Shown here: piece by piece, positions 11,382 to 19,175 of the stretch
How the letters are laid out: each line of letters opens with the position of its first letter
How positions within the stretch are numbered: position 1 is the first letter of the stretch
Source of the DNA: Thermovibrio guaymasensis
GTDB lineage: Bacteria; Aquificota; Aquificia; Desulfurobacteriales; Desulfurobacteriaceae
Assembly: GCF_003633715.1 (NCBI RefSeq)
Contig: NZ_RBIE01000001.1
Coordinates: 791,331-855,330, forward strand
Length of the DNA: 64,000 nucleotides
Direction: 5' to 3'
Made by a program: the position numbers and the translations under genes
Notes under the pieces: generated by a model
Database searches by the model: none
What the model was told of the DNA's origin: nothing
What the model saw: only the letters and a program-made list of their open reading frames with translations

Positions 11382-11959
11382 CCGATAGAATCGTGGGGAA
11401 CGACAACCTTTCCTGCCCACCTTGAAAGGATATCGCAAGCAACGCTAACACCGCCACCGGCTGCAGTTGCTACCATAGTAATCTCTCCAGCAGCGTTTCC
11501 ACACACAAAAACATTCTCACTTTTTGGCTTAAGTGCTACCTTTCCCGGACGGGGAGATTTTGGATGGGGAATAACCTCAACAAGGTCGGTTTTAACGTTA
11601 AACGAGTGAAAACCTGTTGCAAAGACTACAGTATCCGATTCAAACTCCCTTCCATCTGAAAGGATAACCTTAAACTTGTCCCCCTCTTTTACAACCTCAC
11701 AGACTTCACCTTCAACTAAGTTAACCTCCTCAAACTCCTCAACCTGAGACCTTAAGAATGCCAAATACTCCTCCCCCGTAGTTCCCTTCTTAACCCCCGG
11801 AACGTTATTTAAAACTGCCTTTAAAGCATCAGAAGAGTTTGAGTCAACAACTAAGAACTTCTTCCCTTTAGCAAACTCAAACCTCCTTCCTCCATCGGCT
11901 AAAGTAAGCGCACAGGAAAGCCCTGAAACACCTCCCCCTATAATCGCCACTGCATACAT
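11378..11959 (-). CDS. Small FAD-dependent oxidoreductase (thioredoxin-reductase-like fragment family)
   Basis: A 193-residue flavoprotein. It begins VAIIGGGVSGLSCAL, a clear FAD-binding Rossmann motif, has a ATG-type strand (VVFATGF) in the middle, and a C-terminal FVCGNAAG segment corresponding to the GD motif of thioredoxin reductases. It lacks the NADPH domain and the CxxC pair. Short flavoproteins of about 190-220 residues occur as free-standing proteins in many prokaryotes, so I do not think it is truncated. The partner and substrate are unknown. It is transcribed leftward from an 82-base divergent region shared with the YjbQ gene. Confidence 0.75.
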
Positions 11960-12041
11960 CCTTCACCTCCCTTATTCTTTACTAATTCAATTTAACTATT
12001 TGTGAGATAATTTCATCCCTAAAAGTCTTTGAGGAGAGGAG

Positions 12042-12455
12042 ATGAAGGCATACACAGAGTACTTACTCTTTAACACTAAGAAGAGGAGAGAGCTCATAAG
12101 AATTACAGATAAGGTTAAAGAAGCCGTAGAAAAGTCTGGAGTTAAAGAGGGACTCTGCTTAGTTTCAGCGATGCACCTCACAGCAGCAGTAATCATCCAG
12201 GATGATGAGGAAGGCCTACACGAAGATATATGGGAGTGGCTTGAAAAGTTAGCACCTTTCCGTCACGACTATAAACACCACAGAACAGGCGAGGATAACG
12301 GAGATGCTCACCTTAAGAACCTCCTGGTTCATCTTCAAGTAGTACTTCCTATCACAAAGGGAAAGCTTGACTTAGGACCGTGGCAAGAAATCTTCTATGC
12401 AGAGTTTGACGGGCAAAGGCCAAAGAGGGCCATCATAAAGATAATAGGAGAGTAG
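12042..12455 (+). CDS. YjbQ family protein (UPF0047, secondary thiamine-phosphate synthase type)
   Basis: A 137-residue protein of the YjbQ/UPF0047 family. Conserved features are the strand [34 protein letters not shown] with clustered His/Asp metal-type residues, and [13 protein letters not shown] near the C terminus. Family members form trimers, and some show weak thiamine-phosphate synthase activity; the physiological role is not settled. The ATG at 12042 follows GAGGAGAGG. The stop lies one base before the TTG start of hemH, so the two are cotranscribed with the haem genes. Confidence 0.85.
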   Translation: MKAYTEYLLFNTKKRRELIRITDKVKEAVEKSGVKEGLCLVSAMHLTAAVIIQDDEEGLHEDIWEWLEKLAPFRHDYKHHRTGEDNGDAHLKNLLVHLQVVLPITKGKLDLGPWQEIFYAEFDGQRPKRAIIKIIGE

Positions 12456-12456
12456 T

Positions 12457-13395
12457 TTGAAGGAGGCCGTATTAATTAGCTACATGGGAGCTCCCTCAAC
12501 AACAGAAGAGATAAAGCCCTTCCTATACAGGCTCTTTTCAGATAGAGACCTGATAAACTTCGGGGTTCCTTCCTTCCTCCAAAAGCCCCTTGCTTACCTA
12601 ATTTCTACATTTAGAACTCCAAAAGTTAAACCCCAGTACGAAGCAATAGGGGGAGGAAGCCCTCTGGTTAAGTACTCCCTTGAACAGGGGGAGCTCTTAG
12701 AAAGGGAAATTGGAATTCCAGTATTTGTAGGAATGCTCTACTCAGAACCCCTTATTTCAAAAGTAGCTAAAGAAATTCTAAAAGGAAGCTTTAAAAAAGT
12801 TTATCACATAACGCTCTACCCCCAGTACTCCATAGCAACTGCAGGAGCGTGCCTTAGGGATGGAAGGAAGTACTTAGAAGGAAAAGTTGAACTTAAAGAG
12901 GTTAGAAGCTGGGCAAAGAACCCTAATTACGTTGAGTGGATAAGAAGGGCAATAAAGAGGGAATTAAGCGGGCTAAACCCTAAAGAGACTGTGATCCTCT
13001 TTTCTGCCCACAGCCTTCCAAAGTACATAGTTGAAGAAAGGGGAGATAGATACCCTCAGGAAGTAAGGGCAACTGTTGAAGCCGTTATGGATGGGTTTAA
13101 GGAGTTCCCCTACAGAATCTCCTATCAGAGTAAGGTCGGACCGATTGAGTGGCTTGAGCCAAGCACGGAGGAAGAGTTAAGGAGAGTTAAAGTAGAAGGT
13201 TTCAAAAACGTCGTAGTATTTCCGGTGAGCTTTGTCTCTGAACACATTGAAACCCTCTACGAGCTTGACGTTGAGTATGGAGAATTGGCAAAGGAACTCT
13301 CCCTTAACTATAAAAGAGTAAAACTAGACCATAGAGACCCCCTCTTAATTGGAGCTCTCAAAGAGGAGGTTGAAAAGCTTAGGGGGCAGAAATGA
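12457..13395 (+). CDS. hemH: Ferrochelatase
   Basis: A 312-residue cytosolic or peripheral ferrochelatase that inserts ferrous iron into a porphyrin. Seen are the N-terminal LISYMGAPSTTEE, the catalytic-region FSAHSLPKYIVEERGD with the metal-binding His, YQSKVGPIEWLEP, and VVVFPVSFVSEHIETLYELD with the second conserved His/Glu pair. The start is TTG at 12457, one base after the preceding stop; homologues begin at the equivalent residue. It overlaps the next gene by four bases (ATGA). Together with the next gene it forms the end of haem synthesis, so the organism makes protohaem or a related product. Confidence 0.9.
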   Translation: MKEAVLISYMGAPSTTEEIKPFLYRLFSDRDLINFGVPSFLQKPLAYLISTFRTPKVKPQYEAIGGGSPLVKYSLEQGELLEREIGIPVFVGMLYSEPLISKVAKEILKGSFKKVYHITLYPQYSIATAGACLRDGRKYLEGKVELKEVRSWAKNPNYVEWIRRAIKRELSGLNPKETVILFSAHSLPKYIVEERGDRYPQEVRATVEAVMDGFKEFPYRISYQSKVGPIEWLEPSTEEELRRVKVEGFKNVVVFPVSFVSEHIETLYELDVEYGELAKELSLNYKRVKLDHRDPLLIGALKEEVEKLRGQK

Positions 13396-14747
13396 AAGTT
13401 GCGGTAATCGGAGGAGGAATTTCGGGACTATCAACCGCCTTCTACCTTAAAAGGGGCGGTGCAGCAGTCAAGGTCTTTGAGAAAGGGGAGAGATTAGGCG
13501 GAAAGATGAGAACAGTTTACGAGGAGGGCTACATAGTTGAAACCGGCCCAAACGGTTTCTTAGATGGGAAACCTTACACTTTAAACCTCGTAAAGGCCCT
13601 TGGAATAGAGGAAGAGCTCTACCCAAGTTCAGATAAGTCAAGAAAAAGGTTTATCTACGTAAATGGAAAGCTGGTTAGACTACCTGAAGACCCGATATCA
13701 TTTATTCTCTCTTCAATCCTATCCCCAAGGGGAAAGTTAAGGCTGATCGGAGAGCTCCTCGTTCCTCCGAAAAGGGACAGTCAGGATGAAACACTTGCCC
13801 AGTTTGCAAGGAGAAGGCTTGGGGAGGAAGCTCTAAATAGACTGCTTGACCCTATGGTTGCAGGGATCTTTGCAGGAGACCCTGAGAGAATGAGCCTTAA
13901 GGCCGCCTTTCCTGCAATTTATAGGCTTGAAAAGGAGTACGGAGGGCTGATTAAGGGCCTAATAGGAAAAATAAAAGAGTCTAAAGGTAAGAGTTCATCT
14001 GGACCTGCAGGACCAGGAGGGAAGTTAACCTCCTTTAAAAGGGGAGTGAGCCAGCTAATTGAAGCCCTTGAAAGTGAGCTGAAGGAAAACGTAGAAACAG
14101 GAGTTAGCCCTAAGCTCAGAAAAGAGGGTGAAAAGTGGATAGTTGAAACTAAAAAGGGAATTGAAGAGTTTGACGCCGTTGTAATGTCAACTCCTTCTTA
14201 CTCAGCAGCAGAGATTTTAAGTGAAGTTGATGAAGAAATCAGTAACCTCCTCTCTCAAATTGAGTACTCTCCAATATCCGTTGTCGCTTTAGGCTTTGAA
14301 AAAGAGGGCTTAGAGCACGACCTTGACGGCTTTGGATTCCTCGTTCCAAGGGAGGAAGGAAGGAAAATACTTGGAGCTCTATGGGACAGCTCAGTCTTTC
14401 CAAACAGAGCTCCAGAGGGAAAGGCCCTGATAAGGGTAATGATCGGTGGAGCCCGCCAGCCGGAGCTTGCCCTTAAAAGTCCTAAAGAACTTGTAAAGAT
14501 TGCAGTAGAAGAGCTAATAGAGATAATGAAGATAAGGAGAGCTCCTGAGTTTATTAAAGTATTTAGGCACGAAAGGGGAATTCCCCACTACACACTTGGA
14601 CACTCAGAGAGGGTTGAAAGGATTTTCAACAGAGCAAGGGAAATAGGTGGATTATACTTCTGCAACAACACCTACACAGGCGTTGGAGTTAACGACTGTA
14701 CTAAGGCAGCTGAGGAAACTGCAGAAGAAATCTTAAAAAACAGATAG
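13392..14747 (+). CDS. hemY: Protoporphyrinogen oxidase, FAD-dependent HemY/HemG type
   Basis: A 451-residue flavoprotein starting VAVIGGGISGLSTAF with an ERLGGKMRTV segment, the standard FAD-binding start of the amine oxidase/protoporphyrinogen oxidase family. GIFAGDPERMSLKAAFP is characteristic of HemY-type enzymes, and the C-terminal GLYFCNNTYTGVGVNDC region closes the FAD site. It oxidises (copro)porphyrinogen III to the porphyrin. Whether it prefers protoporphyrinogen or coproporphyrinogen cannot be told from sequence alone. It overlaps hemH by ATGA and lies nine bases before purB. Confidence 0.88.
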   Translation: MKVAVIGGGISGLSTAFYLKRGGAAVKVFEKGERLGGKMRTVYEEGYIVETGPNGFLDGKPYTLNLVKALGIEEELYPSSDKSRKRFIYVNGKLVRLPEDPISFILSSILSPRGKLRLIGELLVPPKRDSQDETLAQFARRRLGEEALNRLLDPMVAGIFAGDPERMSLKAAFPAIYRLEKEYGGLIKGLIGKIKESKGKSSSGPAGPGGKLTSFKRGVSQLIEALESELKENVETGVSPKLRKEGEKWIVETKKGIEEFDAVVMSTPSYSAAEILSEVDEEISNLLSQIEYSPISVVALGFEKEGLEHDLDGFGFLVPREEGRKILGALWDSSVFPNRAPEGKALIRVMIGGARQPELALKSPKELVKIAVEELIEIMKIRRAPEFIKVFRHERGIPHYTLGHSERVERIFNRAREIGGLYFCNNTYTGVGVNDCTKAAEETAEEILKNR

Positions 14748-14756
14748 GGAGGTAAG

Positions 14757-16082
14757 ATGATAGCCCGCTATACCTTACCTGAGATGGGGAAAATCTGGGA
14801 CGAACAGAATAAGTTGAGGAACTGGTTGAAAGTTGAAGTTGCTGCAGCTGAAAGCTGGGCAGAGCTCGGGAAAATACCTAAAGAGGCCGTTGAGAAAATA
14901 AAGGAAAAGGTTAAACCCTACCTTGAGGGGGAGAAGGAATTTGACACAAAGAGAATTGCAGAGATTGAGGAGGTTACAAACCACGACGTTATAGCCTTCT
15001 TAACCTACATAAAGGAAATAGTGGGGGACGAGGCAAAGTACCTCCACTTTGGAATGACCTCGTCAGACATGCTTGATACCGCCTTTGCTCTCCAGATTAA
15101 GCAGGCGGGGGAACTCCTACTTAAAGACATTGAAAGGGTAATGGAGGCCATAAAGAAAAGGGCCTTTGAGCATAAAAATACTGTAATGATTGGAAGAACC
15201 CACGGAATCCACGCCGAGCCCATAACTTTCGGCCTGAAGCTGGCAATCTGGTACGACGAGATGAGAAGAAACTACGAGAGGCTAAAGGCTGCAGTTAAGA
15301 GGGCTGCAGTTGGAAAGATTTCTGGAGCAGTTGGAACTTTTGCAAACATTGACCCGAGAGTTGAGGAGATGACCTGCAAAAAGCTTGGAATAGACTACGC
15401 AAAGGCTTCAAACCAGGTAGTTCAGAGAGATAGGCACGCAGAGTTCCTAAACGCCCTTGCTCTAACTGCTTCATCAATTGAGAAGTTCGCTACCGAAATA
15501 AGGCACCTCCAGAGGACTGAAGTTAGGGAAGTTGAAGAACCCTTCAGGAAGGGACAGAAGGGCTCCTCTGCAATGCCCCACAAGAGAAATCCAATACTCT
15601 CAGAGAGGCTCTGCGGCCTTGCAAGGGTGGTAAGGAGTGCCTCAATAGTAGGAATGGAGAACGTTCCACTTTGGCATGAAAGGGACATCTCCCACTCATC
15701 AACTGAGAGAACAGTCTTCCCAGACGCCTGTATAGCCCTTGACTACATGCTCCAGAAATTCGCAAACCTAATGGAAAACCTCATCGTTTACCCTGAGAAT
15801 ATGCTTAAGAACCTTAACCTCCTGAAAGGTTTAATCTTCTCCCAAAGGGTTCTTCTAACTTTAATTGAGAAGGGAGGACTAACGAGAGAGGAGGCCTACG
15901 CTATAGTTCAGGAAAACGCAATGAGAGTATGGAACGAGGGAGTAGAGTTTAAGGAGCTCCTCAAGAAGGACGAAAGGGTCAGGAAGGTTCTAACAGAAGA
16001 GGAAATTGAGGAAATTTTTGACCTTTCATACCACACAAAAAACGTTGACTACATCTTTAAAAGAGTCTTCGGGGAGGCCTAA
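14757..16082 (+). CDS. purB: Adenylosuccinate lyase
   Basis: A 441-residue member of the fumarase/aspartase superfamily. The signature SSAMPHKRNP near residue 270 includes the flexible-loop catalytic serine. HFGMTSSDMLDT and GRTHGIHAEPITFG are the other two conserved regions. It cleaves SAICAR and adenylosuccinate in purine synthesis. The ATG at 14757 has a GGGAGGT ribosome site, nine bases after the porphyrinogen oxidase stop. Its last codons form the left arm of a terminator hairpin, and its stop overlaps the convergent rsmA by four bases. Confidence 0.95.
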   Translation: MIARYTLPEMGKIWDEQNKLRNWLKVEVAAAESWAELGKIPKEAVEKIKEKVKPYLEGEKEFDTKRIAEIEEVTNHDVIAFLTYIKEIVGDEAKYLHFGMTSSDMLDTAFALQIKQAGELLLKDIERVMEAIKKRAFEHKNTVMIGRTHGIHAEPITFGLKLAIWYDEMRRNYERLKAAVKRAAVGKISGAVGTFANIDPRVEEMTCKKLGIDYAKASNQVVQRDRHAEFLNALALTASSIEKFATEIRHLQRTEVREVEEPFRKGQKGSSAMPHKRNPILSERLCGLARVVRSASIVGMENVPLWHERDISHSSTERTVFPDACIALDYMLQKFANLMENLIVYPENMLKNLNLLKGLIFSQRVLLTLIEKGGLTREEAYAIVQENAMRVWNEGVEFKELLKKDERVRKVLTEEEIEEIFDLSYHTKNVDYIFKRVFGEA

Positions 16083-16096
16083 AGGCCTCCTTTATT
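16073..16096 (+). terminator. Rho-independent terminator of the haem-purB operon
   Basis: The inverted repeat GGAGGCC-TAAA-GGCCTCC is followed by TTTATT. The left arm lies in the last codons of purB and the right arm in the end of rsmA. Confidence 0.7.
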
Positions 16097-16840
16097 CAAA
16101 TACAGAGCCCTAAAGAGTTCAAAAAAAGTTTTTGGAGAAATTTCCTCAGCCCTCTTCTCTTCTAGCCCTGAAAAAGGAGGAGGAAATTTCTTTATTCCTA
16201 AGTTCTTCTTTAGTTTCTTCCTCCTCATTGAAAAGGCCTTTTTAAGGAAGTTTTCAAATGCTAAGAGCTCCCCCTCCTCCATATTAAAGCCCGTCGGCTC
16301 CATTTCAAAGACGGCAGACATAACTTTTGGAGGAGGAACAAAAGCCTTAGGAGGGACTTTAAAGAGCTTCTTTATCCTGAAAAAGTTCTGAAGGAGAGCA
16401 GGAAGGTAGCCGTACTCCTTGCCAGAGGTTGCAGTTAACCTGTCGGCAACCTCGTCCTGAACCATGAAAACCCCTCTTTTCATTACCTTCCTGTGGTCTA
16501 AAAGGTTCCTGATTATCCTAGTTGAAACGTTGTAGGGTAAATTTCCAAAGAACTTTAGGTTCTCTCCTAAGGAAGAAAAGTCAAATGTCGTAGCATCGGC
16601 GTTAAAGACTTTAACCCTATCACCGAACCTATTCTTTAAGTACTCTGCCCAATCTGGGTCAATCTCAACAAGGTAGAGCTCTAAAGGGTTCCTCTTTAAA
16701 ATCTCCTCAGTTAGGGCCCCTCCGCCGGGCCCGATTTCAACAACCCTGTCTTCGGGACCTATACCTCCGGCGTCAACTATCCTCTTTATAACTCCCTTAT
16801 CCTTTAAAAAGTGCTGGCCCAAGCTCTTCTTAAGCCTCAA
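16079..16840 (-). CDS. rsmA: 16S rRNA dimethyladenosine transferase RsmA/KsgA
   Basis: A 253-residue methyltransferase. It has the KsgA start KKSLGQHFLKD, the SAM-binding motif VEIGPGGGALTE, and the catalytic NLPYNVST motif (N-L-P-Y binds the target adenine). It dimethylates two adenines in helix 45 of 16S rRNA. The start is TTG at 16840, preceded by GGGGAGGTG, so the TTG assignment is well supported. The gene faces purB and diverges from groESL. Confidence 0.92.
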   Translation of the reverse strand: MRLKKSLGQHFLKDKGVIKRIVDAGGIGPEDRVVEIGPGGGALTEEILKRNPLELYLVEIDPDWAEYLKNRFGDRVKVFNADATTFDFSSLGENLKFFGNLPYNVSTRIIRNLLDHRKVMKRGVFMVQDEVADRLTATSGKEYGYLPALLQNFFRIKKLFKVPPKAFVPPPKVMSAVFEMEPTGFNMEEGELLAFENFLKKAFSMRRKKLKKNLGIKKFPPPFSGLEEKRAEEISPKTFFELFRALYLNKGGL

Positions 16841-16893
16841 GTTTCACCTCCCCGAGAAAAGTTAAAAACCCGCCTTTAAAGGGTCAATACCTC

Positions 16894-16927
16894 TTGACAC
16901 CGACCTTCTATTTCTTAATTTTATAGG
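16894..16927 (+). promoter_or_regulatory. Likely groESL promoter
   Basis: A consensus TTGACA -35 hexamer is at 16894-16899. The -10 is less clear: TTTTAT at 16919-16924 (19-base spacing) or the adjacent TATAGG. The CIRCE element lies directly downstream, where bound HrcA would block transcription. Confidence 0.5.
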
Positions 16928-16933
16928 TAGCAA

Positions 16934-16960
16934 TTAGCACTCATCTTAGGTGAGTGCTAA
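16934..16960 (+). promoter_or_regulatory. CIRCE operator (HrcA binding site)
   Basis: TTAGCACTC, nine bases, then GAGTGCTAA: both arms match the CIRCE consensus exactly, with the standard nine-base spacer. It predicts that a HrcA repressor, not in this window, controls groES-groEL by heat. Confidence 0.95.
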
Positions 16961-16984
16961 AAACCAGATAAAGGAGGGTGAGGG

Positions 16985-17275
16985 ATGAAGTTAAAGCCAC
17001 TTTATGACAGGGTAGTTGTAAAGAAGATTGAAATGGAGCAGAAAACTGCAGGAGGAATCATCCTTCCAGATACTGCTAAAGAAGAGTCTCAAATTGGAGA
17101 AGTTATTGCAGTAGGAGAGGGAAGACTCCTTGAGAACGGAGAAATCAGACCTCTCAAAGTTAAAGAGGGAGATAAGGTCCTCTTCAGTAAGTACGCTGGA
17201 AATGAAGTTAAGATTGACGGTGAAGAGCTCCTCGTAATAAGGGAAGAAGACATCCTAGCAATCGTTGAAGAGTAA
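16985..17275 (+). CDS. groES: Co-chaperonin GroES
   Basis: A 96-residue co-chaperonin, the normal length. It begins [12 protein letters not shown], has the mobile-loop region [15 protein letters not shown] at ~19-33 that contacts GroEL, and ends with [13 protein letters not shown]. It caps the GroEL ring and encloses folding substrates. A GGAGGGTGAGGG ribosome site precedes ATG 16985, and the CIRCE operator is 25 bases upstream. groEL follows after 26 bases. Confidence 0.98.
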   Translation: MKLKPLYDRVVVKKIEMEQKTAGGIILPDTAKEESQIGEVIAVGEGRLLENGEIRPLKVKEGDKVLFSKYAGNEVKIDGEELLVIREEDILAIVEE

Positions 17276-17301
17276 TTAAAACCAATTAAAGGAGGTGAGG
17301 G

Positions 17302-18948
17302 ATGGCTGGAAAAGAGATCGTATTCGGAAATGAAGCAAGGCAGAAAATAAAGGCTGGTGTAGATAAACTTGCAAACGCAGTTAAAGCTACAATGGGTCCT
17401 GGTGGTAGGAACGTTGTCCTTGAGAGGAAGTTTGGTTCTCCCGTAGTAACAAAGGACGGTGTTACCGTTGCTAAAGAGATTGAACTAACAGACCCTGTTG
17501 AAAACCTCGGTGCTCAGCTCGTTAAGGAGGTTGCTCAGAAAACCGCCGACAAGGCTGGTGACGGAACAACAACAGCTACAGTTCTCGCTCAGGCAATCTA
17601 CGGAGACGGACTCAAGTTTATCACAGCCGGCGACAACGCCATTGAAGTTAAGAGGGGAATTGACGAGGCTGTTAAGGTAATCGTTGATGAGATTAAGAAG
17701 ATCGCTAAGCCTGTAGAGACCAAGGAGCAAATTGCTCAGGTAGCTACAATCTCTGCAAACTACGATAGGGAAATCGGTGAACTCATCGCCGAGGCTATGG
17801 ACAAAGTCGGAAAAGAGGGCGTTATCACAGTTGAAGAGGCTAAAGGTCTTGAGACAACCCTTGAAGTTGTTGAAGGTATGCAGTTTGATAGGGGTTACCT
17901 ATCTCCATACTTTGTAACCGATCCTGAGAAGATGGAGTGTGTTCTTGAAAAGCCATACATCCTAATCTACGGAAAGAAAATCAGCAACATTAGGGAGCTC
18001 CTACCTGTACTTGAGCAGGTAGCAAGGGAAGGAAGGCCACTCCTCATCATCGCTGAAGATGTAGAGGGTGAAGCCCTTGCAACTCTCGTTGTCAACAAGC
18101 TAAGGGGTACTCTCCAAGTATGCGCTGTTAAAGCGCCTGGATTTGGTGAGAGAAGGAAAGCAATGCTCCAGGATATTGCAATCCTCACAGGGGGAACTGC
18201 AATCCTTGAAGACCTTGGAATCAAGCTTGAGAACGTAACACTTGATATGCTTGGTGAAGCTGACAAGGTAGTTGTTGATAAAGAGCACACAACAATCATC
18301 GGCGGTAAGGGTAAGCCTGAAGACATTGAAGCAAGGATCAAGCAGATCAAAGCTGAGCTTGAAAAGGCTACATCTGAGTACGATAAGGAGAAGCTGCAAG
18401 AAAGGCTTGCTAAGCTTGCCGGTGGTGTAGCAATCATTAAAGTAGGTGCCGCTACTGAGGCTGAGCTTAAGGAGAAGAAGGCTCGTGTTGAGGACGCCCT
18501 CCACGCTACAAGGGCGGCTGTTGAGGAAGGAATCGTTCCTGGTGGTGGAACAGCTCTCCTTGCAGCTGCAATGAAGCTTGACGACCTTGCAAAAGAGCTT
18601 GACGAGAAGGGTGAAATTGACAAGAAGCACGGTGTTGAGATCGTTAAGAAGGCAGTTGAAGCTCCACTAAGGCAAATTGCAGATAACGCAGGATACGCCG
18701 GCCAAGTTATCGTTGAGAAAGTTAAAGAGCTCATCAAGGAAAAAGGTGTTGAGTGGGGCTTCAACGCAAGGAAGGGCGAATTTGAAAACCTCGTTGAAGC
18801 CGGTGTAATTGACCCTGCTAAGGTTGAAAGGATTGCTATCCAGAACGCTGCATCTGCAGCAGGACTACTCCTCACAACAGAGGCTACTGTAACTGAAATA
18901 CCTGAGAAAGAGGAGAAGACTCCAGGCGGCGGAATGCCTGAGTTCTAA
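17302..18948 (+). CDS. groEL: Chaperonin GroEL
   Basis: A 548-residue 60-kDa chaperonin. Visible are the ATP-binding [14 protein letters not shown] and [14 protein letters not shown] segments, the [17 protein letters not shown] stretch, the [14 protein letters not shown] signature, and a short glycine-rich C terminus (GGGMPEF). It forms the double-ring ATPase that folds proteins with GroES. Its codon use is shifted toward GCT, GGT and GTT relative to its neighbours, as expected for a highly expressed gene. The AAAGGAGGTGAGGG ribosome site is strong. The operon ends at a terminator 26 bases after the stop. Confidence 0.98.
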   Translation: MAGKEIVFGNEARQKIKAGVDKLANAVKATMGPGGRNVVLERKFGSPVVTKDGVTVAKEIELTDPVENLGAQLVKEVAQKTADKAGDGTTTATVLAQAIYGDGLKFITAGDNAIEVKRGIDEAVKVIVDEIKKIAKPVETKEQIAQVATISANYDREIGELIAEAMDKVGKEGVITVEEAKGLETTLEVVEGMQFDRGYLSPYFVTDPEKMECVLEKPYILIYGKKISNIRELLPVLEQVAREGRPLLIIAEDVEGEALATLVVNKLRGTLQVCAVKAPGFGERRKAMLQDIAILTGGTAILEDLGIKLENVTLDMLGEADKVVVDKEHTTIIGGKGKPEDIEARIKQIKAELEKATSEYDKEKLQERLAKLAGGVAIIKVGAATEAELKEKKARVEDALHATRAAVEEGIVPGGGTALLAAAMKLDDLAKELDEKGEIDKKHGVEIVKKAVEAPLRQIADNAGYAGQVIVEKVKELIKEKGVEWGFNARKGEFENLVEAGVIDPAKVERIAIQNAASAAGLLLTTEATVTEIPEKEEKTPGGGMPEF

Positions 18949-18974
18949 AACTCAAAGCTAAGATAGCTATGGAG

Positions 18975-19005
18975 GGGCGCCTTCGGGCGCCCTTTTTTAT
19001 TTTTT
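18975..19005 (+). terminator. groESL rho-independent terminator
   Basis: GGGCGCC-TTCG-GGCGCCC, a perfect seven-pair stem closed by the extra-stable TTCG tetraloop, is followed by TTTTTTATTTTTT. Confidence 0.95.
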
Positions 19006-19037
19006 AGTGCTAAAATGGAAAGAAAAGGAGGAATAAG

Positions 19038-19175
19038 GTGACAACTCCTAACGACCCAATTTTTAAGTTCTTCTACTACCTAGGCTACCTCTACATCATC
19101 GGTGCTTTCTTAGCGGGAAGCTACATAACCTACGACTGGTTCAAGAATAGGAGAAAGGGAAATGGCGATAATTGA
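19038..19175 (+). CDS. 45-residue membrane peptide overlapping the proton ATPase gene
   Basis: A GTG at 19038, six bases after a GGAGG ribosome site, opens a frame of 45 residues ending at 19175. The N-terminal half is aromatic, residues ~10-31 form one hydrophobic helix (FKFFYYLGYLYIIGAFLAGS), and the tail is basic (KNRRKG). Its last 14 bases overlap the ATPase start in another frame, a layout that favours translational coupling. I infer a single-span accessory or regulatory peptide of the proton pump, similar in idea to KdpF for KdpFABC. No family is recognised. Confidence 0.65.
   Translation: MTTPNDPIFKFFYYLGYLYIIGAFLAGSYITYDWFKNRRKGNGDN

Noticed and set aside
17967-18875. A 302-codon open frame antisense to groEL
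   Set aside because: It mirrors the codon bias of groEL (a Ser/Ala/Leu-rich, low-complexity product) and has no ribosome site or family resemblance.
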